From NCBI GenBank assembly GCA_004151065.3, contig NWUY0300072269.1, positions 20,773-41,062 of the forward strand: a stretch of 20,290 nt of DNA, in the 5' to 3' direction. The notes under the pieces were generated by a model. The model was not told the DNA's origin. It saw only the letters and a program-made list of their open reading frames with translations, and searched no databases. This DNA comes from Larix sibirica. Lineage: Eukaryota > Streptophyta > Pinopsida > Pinales > Pinaceae. Shown here one piece after another: positions 10,764-20,290 of this stretch (position 1 is the stretch's first letter; each line of letters opens with the position of its first letter). The position numbers and the translations under genes are program-made.

Positions 10764-11142
10764 CTTTCATTAAATAATAATGGAAATTACATGTCTTTAT
10801 TTTGATCGTGTTTAAAGAAAGAGTCAAAATACAAAATAATAATATTTTTAACATTTTGGAAAATTGTTTATATATTATTCTTAATTATATTTTGAGTTAT
10901 AAAATCATATTATTATAAAGTATATCCTTTAAAAATATAATAAGAAAAGTTTTTCCATGTAATTTAGTTAATTATCACATCATAACATAGAAAATTATCA
11001 AAAGAAAAACAATAGTGAAAATAAAAGAAAAATATATATATTCAAAAAGCACTAACTTTCTTTATCAAATCTTAAAAAATACCTTTATCAAATTGTAAAG
11101 ATATATAATCCATTCATGCATTGAACTAATGACTAAATAAAT

Positions 11143-11251
11143 ACCAACAAAAACCTAGCCTTTACTTGCAATATGTAAATACTAACAAAAACCTAGCCTT
11201 TACTTGCAATATGTAAATACCAACAAAAACCTAGCCTTTACTTGCAATATG
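11143..11251. repeat. 38-bp tandem repeat, 2.9 copies
   Basis: Copies start at 11143, 11181 and 11219, each beginning ACYAACAAAAACCTAGCC and running through TTTACTTGCAATATG. Copies 1 and 2 differ by a single C/T, and the third lacks the last bases. The near identity indicates a recent expansion. Confidence 0.95.
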
Positions 11252-11400
11252 AAAGAGAGAAATATATGTATCTAACTTTCTTTAAAATGAGATTATTCAA
11301 TCACTATTTTAAGTAACTTTCAACTAACTATACATTTTAAATATTTGTGATGTTTCAAAAGTGTAAAAAAAGATAGAAAATAAGTAGACAGAAAAATGGA

Positions 11401-11615
11401 TTGTGCCTCGGTTATGCACAAGCAACACTTAGTGGGTCTCCCCTTCTGATCAAAATATGTAACACTCACTTAGTGAGTCTCCCTTCGTCAATTTTTTTTC
11501 GAAATATGCACAGGTAACACTCACTTAGTGGGTCTCCCCTTCTGATCAAAATATGTACAAGTAACACTTAGTGAGTCTCCCTTCGTCAATTTTTTTTCGA
11601 AATTTTCGAAGCTCT
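11401..11615. repeat. Compound X-Y-X-Y repeat with palindromic core
   Basis: Two alternating units each begin AACAC(TCAC)TTAGTGRGTCTCCC. Unit X starts at 11424 and 11516 and ends in CTTCTGATCAAAATATGT. Unit Y starts at 11461 and 11563 and ends in CTTCGTCAATTTTTTTTCGA. The longer form contains ACTCACTTAGTGAGT, a 7-bp inverted repeat around one base. TTGTGC...GCACAA brackets the start (11401-11421). Confidence 0.85.
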
Positions 11616-14589
11616 TTATTTATAGATTGCATCTTTTATGGAGAATTATTTCCAAGAATTATATGAATATTGTTACAATTTAAGTTTGAATTTGTGAATA
11701 TTTTATTAATGACAATTTGGCAACTTGATATAATTATCTATATTATATTTTTATTAAAGATGTTATATTTTAAAATTTAGTATTAAATATCTAATAAAAT
11801 AATTAAAGAATAAAGATCTTAAAAGTTGGAAAGTAATTTTGGTGTCTCATAAAGTAATTTTGGTATTTCATATTAAATATATTTCAATTATAAAGTAAAA
11901 CTTTTCTTAAAAATGAACTTGCATAAATTCATTTTAACCTCATCTAATAATGAAATGAAACGTACCAAAAGAAATAGACATAATCCTCCATGTTCTTATA
12001 AGGTTTGTGGTTAAGGTGGATAAATATATTTTAATTATAAAGTAAAATTTTTCTTAAAAATGAATTTATTATTTTTTTTTCGTTTTTATTATTAATTTTT
12101 TATTTTGAAAGAGTTCAAATTTTAAATAATTTAGTTTATTAACATTATATATAATGTGTTAGTGGAGTGTTTTCTTAAGGCTTCAAACCTTGATTATATT
12201 TGTGTTCCATTTATAGGGTTCTAAGGGTATACTGAAGTTTAACAATATATATATACACACACTTTAATTATTGAAGTATCATGATTAATTTTAATTGAGA
12301 AATTATTTTATTAGTGAACTTTAAAAATGTATTATTGTCTAAAAGACAAATGTAGAAATACTAAACTCTAGGATTAGGAAAAGAAAAAATCATTTTACAC
12401 TTTAGTTATCTCAATTATTCTTTAAACTGTGAAGTTTAGGCCTACAACATTTCTCATTTGTCATGAGACAAAATATACCTAAGAAATTGACAAATGTTTC
12501 ATAGTCTATAATTTTAAAAGAAAATGTAGGTCTTCTTACCTCATTCCCTTTAGTGAAGTTGGGTGTTTCATGGAGTTAAATCTATGATTAGATATTTAGA
12601 ATATAAACATACATTGTTTTGAATAATTAAAAGTTTTATGCAAATACTTTTAATATAATAATTATCTACAACATGTTGAAAAGAAGTTGGACTATCTATT
12701 ATAAGGTTTAATCATTGAAACACAATCAAATTGATAATATTGATAATATTAAAAAACTTACATTCCAATCAAGTTTAAAGATTAAAAGAAAAAATGATAT
12801 TGAGACAAATAATAAGAAGAAATTAAAATATTACAAAGATTTTATAAATCCTAGTTTATCATTTATTATTTTTTAACCTTTTGAATTTAATAAAAACAAT
12901 GAATATTGTAAAATTAAAAACATAATGTTGAACTATATTTAAAAGTACATATAATAATTGAAAAGAGTTTGTAAATGAAAATCGTGTCTTTTACATTTTC
13001 ACATTCTTATTTATATATAGTATAGCTTCACTTAATCTCATAACTTAATTATTTTTAAAGATTCAATGTTTTATGAAAACCATAATGAATTTGGTATTTT
13101 TGTTTCCATCATATTTTTGTTTCCTTTTAATATTATATTTTTATTCCCTTTTGGGAATCAAGAGTAGCCTAGGCCCTCATGAATGGACTCTGGAACCTAT
13201 GCCCCCACCATAGATATCGTTGTGCCATACCATTCCATTAGGCATTTCCACCATATTCAATATAGAAATGACACATAAAACAATAAACATAAACATCATA
13301 ATCACAATTAACTTCATAAATTTGAGTCACATTAATTTCCTAAAATACTAATCCATGTCATTAATTGTAATTTTTTTTACCTATAAAAGATGCACAATTA
13401 TGAATCAAGTGTAATGGTAAGCATTTTGTTACATTTTTCTCTATTTCCAACCTACATGGTTTGTTTTTGTTTTATTAATTTGATATATTTAACACTAAGT
13501 AATATTCAAGCATTCCTCGTGAGGCCTATCATGCTTTGGCACTTTTATTGGTGATGTTATTGTTTACATTAACTCATCAACATATTGCTCATTATGATTG
13601 GTGATATTTGTGACCATTTTGGTTTCGTCATGCCCATGGCAATATAATATTGTGCAGTATAAGTTATGAGCATAGTTAACTCCACCACAAATTGAAGGAT
13701 CTCCCTGGTGAGGATTTCCAATCCAATCCTTTGGATCCAAATAAATGGTAAAGAGAGTGAGTTGGTAAGTTTTTTTTTCAAATTTGATAATGTTTCTTTA
13801 TGATCTATTCATGTTTTTTAAACTTTGACAATTTAAATATTTTTAAAATGTGTCAAAAAAAATTTTAAATAAATTTTTAATGTTAAAATTTTTGTCAAAC
13901 AAAATTCTTTTCAAATTTTAAAAAAAATATTTTTAAATTTAAAAAGTAAATTATATTGAAAAAATGATTAAAGTTGTTTAATTGTTAACTTACTCCATTA
14001 TAAACCATGGATGTATTCTATTATAAACTTCATTCCAAACTTTCTTAACTAGGTCATGGACGTGATCCCAACTTCACCCATGTGAAAGTGAGAATGCTAG
14101 AAGTGATTATTAATTTAAGCTTTTTTTGGTTAGAAGTTATTATTAATTTAAATGTACTTTTATACATTTAAATTTTTACCTATAACTCAAATACCACTCT
14201 ACTATTTGCAAAGTGTTTTGCTTTTATGTTGAAAAGTTTAAATATATATTAAAAAATAGTTCATACCATCTTTTATGTGATTTGTGAGAACATAAAAAGT
14301 TTTAAATAGAGATGATTATAAATGAAATTTATTAAATAAATATGGAGCATGATAGTAGGGATTTAAATTATCTCATTATACATAGTTTTAATCTTTTTAT
14401 ATATTTTTTTGAAAATATGAAGATTTTGTTCATTTTAAAATGGGTCAAAACTTCTAAAAACAAAGTTCTTAATAATGGAGATTTAAAAATAGAAATTTAA
14501 AGAAGACAATATAAATACCTCTTAGCCCTATTGCCAGGTTTTCTTTCAGCAGCTCCATCGAAGTAACACCAAGCCTTCGACTTGTCAAT

Positions 14590-15408
14590 CTATTCAACTA
14601 TAGAACTATCACTTTTCGTGACAAATTGTGCCGATTGGGGGAAGTGCTTTATAATAGCTAAGTTCTTGGAAGCATAGATGTGTGGACTTATGGACAAATT
14701 CTGGAAGATCATCTTATTGCAGGCCAACCATTCCCCCCAAACCAGCAGGACCGGAAGAGCTTTGTATGCATTGTAAGAAGGATTGTGCATACAGCTGTGT
14801 AAAACATCTTTGATCCCATCTCCATCCCAAGTGAATGGAACTGTGGAGACATACTGCCACATCTCAATCATATATGGAAATTTTATGAATATATGATTAA
14901 TAGAATCTTCTTTAGCTTTACATAATGCACATATGCTTGGCTCAATACCAGGAAAGCTAGAGAGGTGATTCCAAATAGGAATTTTACCTACAAGTGTGAG
15001 CCACATGAAGAGGATGGTCTTTAGGGGGGATTTTAAATTCCATGTGGCTTGTTGCCACCATTCTAAAGCTGGAGTTTCTTCTTCCTCTTCACGTAGAACT
15101 TGGTACCCAAGTTTAGGCAGGTAAGCCTCACCTGTGCTATTTTTGGTCCATAGGATAGTATCCTCCTCATCTAGTATTCTGATAGTGCAGTCTTTGAGAG
15201 ATTTAATAAGTCTATTCCATATAAATTTTTGCTCTCCTTCGAAACTCAAAAAATCTGAGGAGATCCATTCTTGTTGGAGAGGAGTAGTCTTATGTGAATC
15301 TTGAATATGATATAAGAATATAAACCCTTTATATGTTAGGGCTTCAATCATAGCTTCAAGCAACCTGTGAGAATTGGAGCTACCAATCCAAGAGTCAGTT
15401 CCTAACAT
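14590..15408 (-). pseudogene. LINE 2 open frame with zf-RVT domain
   Basis: This is a 272-codon stretch of the LINE 2 ORF2. The same frame extends upstream through a TGA at 15435-15433, where DWFS*KIGNG probably replaced a Trp codon, and downstream past the TAG at 14592-14590 into the RNase H start. The zinc-binding Cys pair CALC and the HIF part are kept, but the last Cys is replaced (FIKFPYMIEMW). Confidence 0.8.
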
Positions 15409-15600
15409 GATACTTTTTCCATTACCAATCTTTCATGAAAACCAGTCCCCAATAATGTCAACTACAGATATCATCACTTTCCACATGAAAGAGATATTCT
15501 TAGTGTCTTTATGGGTAAAGCTGATCCATTCCAAGATATTCAGAGGGATGATATATTTCCGATGTATCACCTTAACCCATAGTCCTTTTCCATAGACCAA

Positions 15601-15644
15601 TCTCCATATTCCTTTCGCATCATCTCCATATTCCTTTCGCATCA
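15601..15644. repeat. 22-bp perfect tandem duplication inside LINE 2
   Basis: 15601-15622 and 15623-15644 are identical and begin TCTCCATATTCC. Because 22 is not a multiple of three, the minus-strand reading frame shifts by one across it. The peptide DAKGIWR is encoded once in each frame. Confidence 0.95.
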
Positions 15645-15783
15645 AGGGCCTTAGAGAAACATAATTGGTGTTTTAGGCCCCATCCCCCAAGTTATTTTGG
15701 GAGGGTAATTATGTTCCATAATATCTAGTCGAGGGGTTTTTCGTTGTTCTTCCTTCTCCAAATGAACCTAGAACAAAGCTTTC

Positions 15784-16745
15784 TGATACTATAAAAAAAT
15801 TGATTTTTTTTATATATTAATTAGTTGTTAATTTAAAATATTTAACACTTAATTAATCATCTTTATTTCAAAATAATATAAAAATCATAATTTTGAAGAA
15901 AACATATCCATGAAATCAAATCAAATTTAATCATTTATCATTGAACGTAGAATTCGAGTACCATTCCATCTATATCTACATATACCTTTCATAGGAAAGC
16001 ACAATGGAATTATATTTTAATAAAAAGATGTTCCTTTTTTATATCATAAGAAATAATATTCTATTTTATGTTTCTTTTAATGTCTTTAAAGTTGGTAATT
16101 AAGATATGTATATGCTTGTAAACTTTTACTTTATGTCATTTATCCTACTTTAGAGTTGGTAAGAATATTCTTCTATTTACTTTTAAAAGATATTATTTGT
16201 TCTCATATGTGTTTATGCTGAGGAAATAATAAACTAAGAAAAGGATATCCTTTTAGATATCTATCATGCCCATTATAATAATTTATCTTGGTCACTTTTG
16301 CCTTTGGCTATTTATTAAGGATTTCGGATGAGCTAGGAATAGTGTATGATAGCACTTAATAATAGTTAATCAATTTCACCATCCTAACCAATTATTGAGC
16401 TAGGAATAGTGTACGATGGTGCCAAGAGCATCATTTATCAATTTTATAATGGGAATGTCAAATACGGGAAAATCCACTTGAAAAATAGTTAGGCATGTTC
16501 AAAATTATAGTATAAAATGATTGGGGTTGGTCTTGGTCGATAATGTATATGACTTATAAAGAAATACAATCATTAGAAACTAATAAACCATCATTAGTCA
16601 CAATATATTAAACCATTATTAGGCACAATCTATTTCGTTGAGTTATTACATGGTATTTCTTGTAAATTCGCATTTATTAAGTATTGAGTGGATTTAATTT
16701 TTTATAAGTGTATTTTTTGTATGTGTAATGTGGGTTATAATTACC
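15784..16745. other. AT-rich region, probably LTR-derived
   Basis: No gene is seen. Short duplications occur: TGAGCTAGGAATAGTGTA starts at 16329 and 16396 (24 of 27 bases match), and a 25-bp imperfect tandem pair lies at 16585-16609 and 16610-16634. The region sits downstream, on the minus strand, of a polypurine-tract/LTR-start junction at 16794/16793, so part of it may be LTR. The far LTR end could not be placed. Confidence 0.4.
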
Positions 16746-16777
16746 ATGTCAATGTTAATGCATGTCAATGTTAATGA
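16746..16777. repeat. 16-bp perfect tandem repeat
   Basis: CATGTCAATGTTAATG occurs twice head to tail (16746-16761 and 16762-16777), next to the 61-bp duplicated block. Confidence 0.95.
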
Positions 16778-16823
16778 TGTTACATGACAACATCTCCCCC
16801 ATATTGGGTTGTAGAGCACCTCT
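16763..16823 (-). repeat. 61-bp duplicated block, copy 1, with polypurine tract and LTR start
   Basis: Identical to 17175-17235. Read on the minus strand it contains GGGGGAGA (16801-16794) followed by TGTTGTCATGTAACATC. This resembles the polypurine tract and TG-starting 3' LTR of a Copia-type element. The assignment rests on that junction alone. Confidence 0.6.
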
Positions 16824-17173
16824 TTATTTTATGAACCAACATGGATTTTTTTTAAATACTTTCCATAATTTTTTATTTTATGGTTGACATGAATTTTTTC
16901 AATTATTGTGTTAGTAACAAATGTTACATCATAAATCTACCTCTCTTTCTTATTAACCTGATATTTCGATTTTTCTTGTGGGGTACTTGACTCTATTTTT
17001 GGCGTTGGTTGTCCTGCCGTTAGCAGATCTCCACATTAAGCTCTTTGCCATTATCTCTGCTATTTGTGGGGGATTTTTTAGATTTTTCTGCCATCCCGAG
17101 GTCTACTTTTTGTTTTTTCCATTCGGCAGATGGCGGTTTTTGAGATCTAAGATCTGACAGTTTTCCTGGACAC
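16824..17173. other. Segment between the two 61-bp copies
   Basis: The left part (16824-16980) is AT-rich and the right part (about 16985-17173) is clearly richer in G/C. On the minus strand the latter reads MAEKSKKSPTNSRDNGKELN for a short stretch before a stop. That could be the start of a retroelement protein, but no family is recognised. The segment ends at an ambiguous base. Confidence 0.35.
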
Positions 17174-17174
17174 N

Positions 17175-17235
17175 ATGTCAATGTTAATGATGTTACATGA
17201 CAACATCTCCCCCATATTGGGTTGTAGAGCACCTC
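17175..17235 (-). repeat. 61-bp duplicated block, copy 2, adjoining the ambiguous base
   Basis: Exact copy of 16763-16823, starting one base after the only N of the window (17174). The polypurine tract is at 17213-17206 (minus) and the LTR would begin at 17205. Upstream on the same strand lies the decayed frame at 17629-18515, as expected for the internal region of an element. Confidence 0.65.
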
Positions 17236-17628
17236 GTTATTCTCGGTGTAGTCAAAATAATATTGTTCTCCCATACGCTAACAACTATCACATCCAAGCC
17301 ATATTTGTTCCATTTTTTTTACTTCCTTGTTGCAATGCACCTTTCATAAACTTGTCAAAACCCTTAGGAGAAGCCTTCATCACTTTGTGGTCCTCTTCAC
17401 AACACTAAATTTTCCTTGCCCCATTCTTAGATGAACTCAACACCCAAGCTTAGCCTCCCTTGTTTTTATAGAATATATCTCCAATTCACATCAAGAGAGG
17501 AACATACCAACCTCTTATATCTATCTTATTTATGCCCTTCACAAGTCAACCTATACACCTTATTTGTGTGGGTGTGGTCACCTTCGCCAACACTTTAGTT
17601 TAACTTCTTGATCCTTAAAACATGGGGA

Positions 17629-18515
17629 TCATTCTATATTTTGGACATCAAGGTCCACCAAATGGGCACATTGGTTTCCTAGGGTACATTTTAGGTCAAT
17701 TTCATTAAATAAAGTAACCAATTGTTCCACTGTAAGTGGTCTCTTCATCCTTGTTACATGGCTTCCATGACCACCTTATCCATCCTTTTTCCCATGTGTG
17801 GAATAGAACCCATGTCCACTATGTGCACCTAGTCTCTAGCTTTATTGACTCCATTTTTTATTTCTCTACTACTAGGACGAATCAATCTATTAAATGTGAC
17901 AAAATGATTAACTAGGTTAAGAAGGGGAGAATAGGTCTTACAGTCTCCATCACTTGCTTCTCCAATTATTTGATGATGTCATGTCCTTCTTAGTCTTCTT
18001 GGTTAAATCCTTCAAGAAGTTTCTCCTCAAGCTCCCTTATCTTATCATGTCATTGCAATAGTACTTCATGCCTCTCCCCAACTATCTTCGTCGAATGGCC
18101 TATATTTCCAAGTAACCAAGTATTATGTTTGGACCATATACCAAAGGCTATTATCTGTTGAGTGCAGACCCTATCCACAATTCATTCCAACCTATATGTT
18201 GTGAACACTAGTGCATAAGATGGGTGGCCATAGATTGGCTCATTATAGTCAATCATATAAGATTTGAGTTGGATCACATGGAAAAATAGATCGTAAGGCT
18301 TTAGATGGTTCAAAATTCTCAATCGATGGGATAGCTTTCCAACTTTAGGAAACACCTCCTTGGAAATTACAAAATTACACACCAAATATTGTGATTTTAT
18401 TGGGGGTGACTTGAAGTGGTGATGGTAAAGTGTAGAAGTACTTATTAACATGCCTATAATTCCCTTGATCAATATTCCTTTCCCTCCCCTTTGTGAGATT
18501 TTGAATTAGTGGATC
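17629..18515 (-). pseudogene. Decayed reading frame of unknown family, about 290 codons
   Basis: A protein-like minus-strand frame can be followed through five in-frame stops and two frame changes. It starts near 18515 (SQRGGKGILIKGIIGMLI), then SQYLVCNFVISKEVFPKVGK, and continues past a TGA at 18182. The next part is helical and charged (HDKIRELEEKLLEGFNQED, LEKQVMETVRPILPFLT). From about 17922 another frame gives NLVNHFVTFNRLIRPSSREI and MGSIPHMGKRMDKVVMEAM. From about 17752 a third gives MKRPLTVEQLVTLFNEIDLK, ending at 17629. Stops occur about once per 39 codons over 18515-17930, well below the random rate in such DNA. No catalytic motif or known domain is seen. Its position upstream of a polypurine tract suggests an LTR-element internal gene; this is inference. 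Confidence 0.55.
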
Positions 18516-20290
18516 TAAATGTTAATTTGAGCAGTAATGCATAAAGCAAATCAATAAATCATAGAAGCAGAGACGAAATAATTAGAGTAACATAGTCTCC
18601 ATTAACCTATAAAATAATGCTGATCAAATATGAGAGTTACAATACAAAATGAATTATAGTACAAGAGACAATGTTAGGTCAAAGCAAATTTTCCTTAGCT
18701 AGGCTTAACTAAGTGCAAGACATGAGTAAATGTGCACATATATGCATGTGGGTCCTCATGAAGGAGTTAACGAAGCTTAGAATATCCAAATGGTGTCATC
18801 TAGCTCACAACTGTTGAGTGAGGCTAGTTAAATTGACATGCATGAGCCAAGTAGTGTTAACCAACTCGCAATTGTTGAGTGAGGCTTAGTTAGCTTAACA
18901 TGTGTGAGCCACATTAGTTAATTGATCCATAACATGCAAGAGAGGTGCACTTATGGATTCAACTAGATGTCCACTACCAACGAAGGTGCACCAATCCCTA
19001 TAAACGAGGATGATCTGAAATGGATCAATATATAATTTGTCATCTATTTTGGTGCTTTAGGGGTTGAAAGATTGGACAAATTGGTTTATAGGGCCCATTC
19101 TAGGGGTAGGTCTCACTTTGCAGATTTCGAGTCTAGAACCTTTCAAGGCCCGCTTGAATGTCTAAATGATGTTTTTGGGGGGGTCAAAAAGTCCATCATT
19201 TTGCCATCATCCTTCTTGTGATTCTACACTTCAAGACCTTTCCAATGGTCCAAGAATTGCCTCAAATGGAGAGCGTACGAGAAGTTATGCCTCTTGCAAG
19301 TTGTCACGTACCCGGTGACCTCATAGTGACTTTGGGGCCACAGGGTATTGAATCTGTTATCTGAATTTTCCTATGACCTTCAAATTCATTTTTTATTGAT
19401 TTTAATTAACCGTTTACAACAAAAATAAATATCTATATAATTGCCAATAAATTATATATAAAAACCCTACATGTTATTTCTACGGGAATGCATTGTCCAA
19501 TGCCATTAATTCCGTTCACTTAATTCATATGATGGCAATAATTAATACAATCAAAACTAAATACCATTTATTTATACACATATGGAACCTATATGAAAAT
19601 ATAGCCAACTGACTGCACACCAAGGACATTCCTCTTAGTCGTAGGCTCTGCCAAGCTATATCTTTCTTTAACAAGACACCCCCGAGTTGGGGCTACCATT
19701 ACACAAGAAGGTGCCGAGTTTCTTGCTGCAGTTATTCCAGGGTGAATCCATGAAGATGGGTAACACTTTTTGGCCAAAAGTGATGGCGAAAATTTGATTT
19801 TTTACTCATTTATTAAATCAAATCTTTCAAAATTCATATATTCCTTATGAATTATGACATGCAATAGAAAAAAACATTGTAGATAATTATGTTGTTTTTC
19901 CATCTATATTAAAAAATATATATATTATTAGTATTTAATATGTCAAAATTGTATTTAATGGTAGTCTTGTTATTGTAAATTTTAGAAAAAGTTAACAACC
20001 CGATTGTGTGCACATAAAATAATTTATAATGATAAATGCATAATTTTTGAAAAAAAAAATAGCATAATCTCCAAAAAATGCACTAGGGTGCGCATTTTTT
20101 TAAATTTATGATGAAAAATTATATATGTTCTTTAATTTGCAAAATTGACTGTTGAAAATTTTAATTGAATTTCGCACACATGTGTGTGCACGTAAGCTTT
20201 TTTTTTACTGGTTACAAAAATTAAATAAAAATAAAAAATACCCTTTTGAAGAGGACACGTTGGTCTAGGGCATATGTATTTTTCAAAAAA
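18516..20290. other. Repeat-derived spacer
   Basis: No supported gene. 18700-19350 is of mixed composition, contains a 60-bp imperfect duplication and looks like retroelement or LTR sequence. 19350-20290 is AT-rich, with a GC-richer patch at 19600-19760 that shows no recognisable protein. CACACATGTGTG near 20175-20186 is a perfect 12-bp palindrome. Confidence 0.4.
18800..18921. repeat. Imperfect tandem duplication, 61-bp period
   Basis: The motif GTTGAGTGAGGCT recurs at 18813 and 18874. The flanks match imperfectly (CTAGCTCACAACT / CCAACTCGCAATT, ACATGCATGAGCCA / ACATGTGTGAGCCA). Confidence 0.85.

Larger units (their letters stand above)
10764..14520. other. AT-rich spacer with local repeats
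   Basis: No gene is seen in this stretch of about 3.75 kb. It contains the 38-bp triple repeat, the 11401-11615 compound repeat, a 43-bp imperfect direct repeat (11875-11917 and 12022-12064), a short (TA)n(CA)n run near 12246-12263 and long A/T-only stretches around 13850-13960. A slightly less AT-rich patch at 13160-13250 shows no coding signal. Confidence 0.55.
14521..15783 (-). mobile_element. Second LINE fragment (post-RT region, zf-RVT, start of RNase H)
   Basis: The minus strand begins near 15783 with RKLCSRFIWRRKNNEKPL, then LGGWGLK and ALDAKGIWR. After a frame change it continues as GLWVKVIHRKY, KIGNGKSIMLGTDSWIG, WNLKSPLKTILFMWLTLVG and a zinc-binding segment CALCKAKEDSINHIF. It ends in WCYFDGAAERKPGNRA, the first strand of an RNase H domain, cut off near 14520. 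This order is typical of plant LINE ORF2 downstream of the RT. The catalytic RT part is absent and both ends are truncated. Its wording differs from the first LINE, so it is a separate family or lineage. Confidence 0.88.

Noticed and set aside
7557-10774. TCACCTTTCGATTAAA (7557-7572) and TCACCTTTCATTAAA (10760-10774) as target-site duplication of the first LINE
   Set aside because: The left copy is not next to the poly-A tail of the element (7736-7729) and no poly-T follows it. It may be chance or an older insertion scar.
11143-11615. Regularly spaced repeats as a CRISPR-like array
   Set aside because: The copies are head-to-tail or alternate without unique spacers, and the window is plant nuclear DNA.
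13569-13781. 70-codon minus-strand open frame
   Set aside because: No recognisable domain, no conserved-looking motifs, and it lies in AT-rich spacer.
15780-15795. Primer-binding-site-like sequence (minus TAGTATCAGAAAGC)
   Set aside because: It differs from the usual initiator-Met site TGGTATCAGAGC by one substitution and a two-base insertion. The bases next to it are readable as LINE 2 coding sequence.
19589-19777. 62-codon minus-strand frame in a GC-richer patch
   Set aside because: The patch is unusual in composition, but none of its frames resembles a known protein or gives a clear exon.

Overview
The window is nuclear DNA of a land plant, most likely a seed plant. It is AT-rich and holds one protein-coding gene, on the minus strand, encoding a SMAX1-LIKE (SMXL) member of the plant ClpB/Hsp101-related family. 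The remainder is decayed retrotransposon sequence and AT-rich spacer. The SMXL family, GT-AG introns, plant L1-type LINEs that carry an RNase H domain, and long repeat-rich spacers all point to a plant. A gymnosperm-like genome is possible, but the sequence alone does not settle it.

Layout from left to right. 1-2540 is AT-rich non-coding DNA with short duplications and the probable 3' end of the SMXL transcript (AATAAA at 2491-2496, minus). 2549-6395 is the SMXL gene in three exons: 6395-5185, 4489-4231 and 4150-2549. Both introns are GT-AG and in phase, giving a 1023-residue model. 6396-7728 is its upstream region, with two two-codon uORFs just before the start and a G-box at 6762-6767. 7729-10763 is a 5'-truncated, dead LINE (RT, zf-RVT, RNase H). 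10764-14520 is AT-rich spacer with a 38-bp triple repeat and a compound repeat. 14521-15783 is a second, unrelated LINE fragment interrupted by a 22-bp tandem duplication. 15784-17235 is probable LTR sequence with a 61-bp exact duplication next to the single N at 17174. 17629-18515 is a decayed minus-strand reading frame of no recognised family, probably the internal part of an LTR element whose polypurine tract is at 17206-17213. 18516-20290 is repeat-derived spacer.

The only gene likely to do cellular work is the SMXL gene. Its double Clp-N region and the phrases around it resemble the SMXL3/4/5 subgroup, which acts in the nucleus in phloem formation and is not a target of the MAX2 pathway. 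In line with this, the RGKT degron site reads RGEL, while an EAR repressor motif (LDLNI) is present. The model stops about 60 residues after the EAR motif, short of the usual C-terminal domain, and the stop codon lies inside a splice-donor-like sequence. This is the main open question in the window. All recognisable mobile elements lie upstream of the gene and in the same orientation as it.
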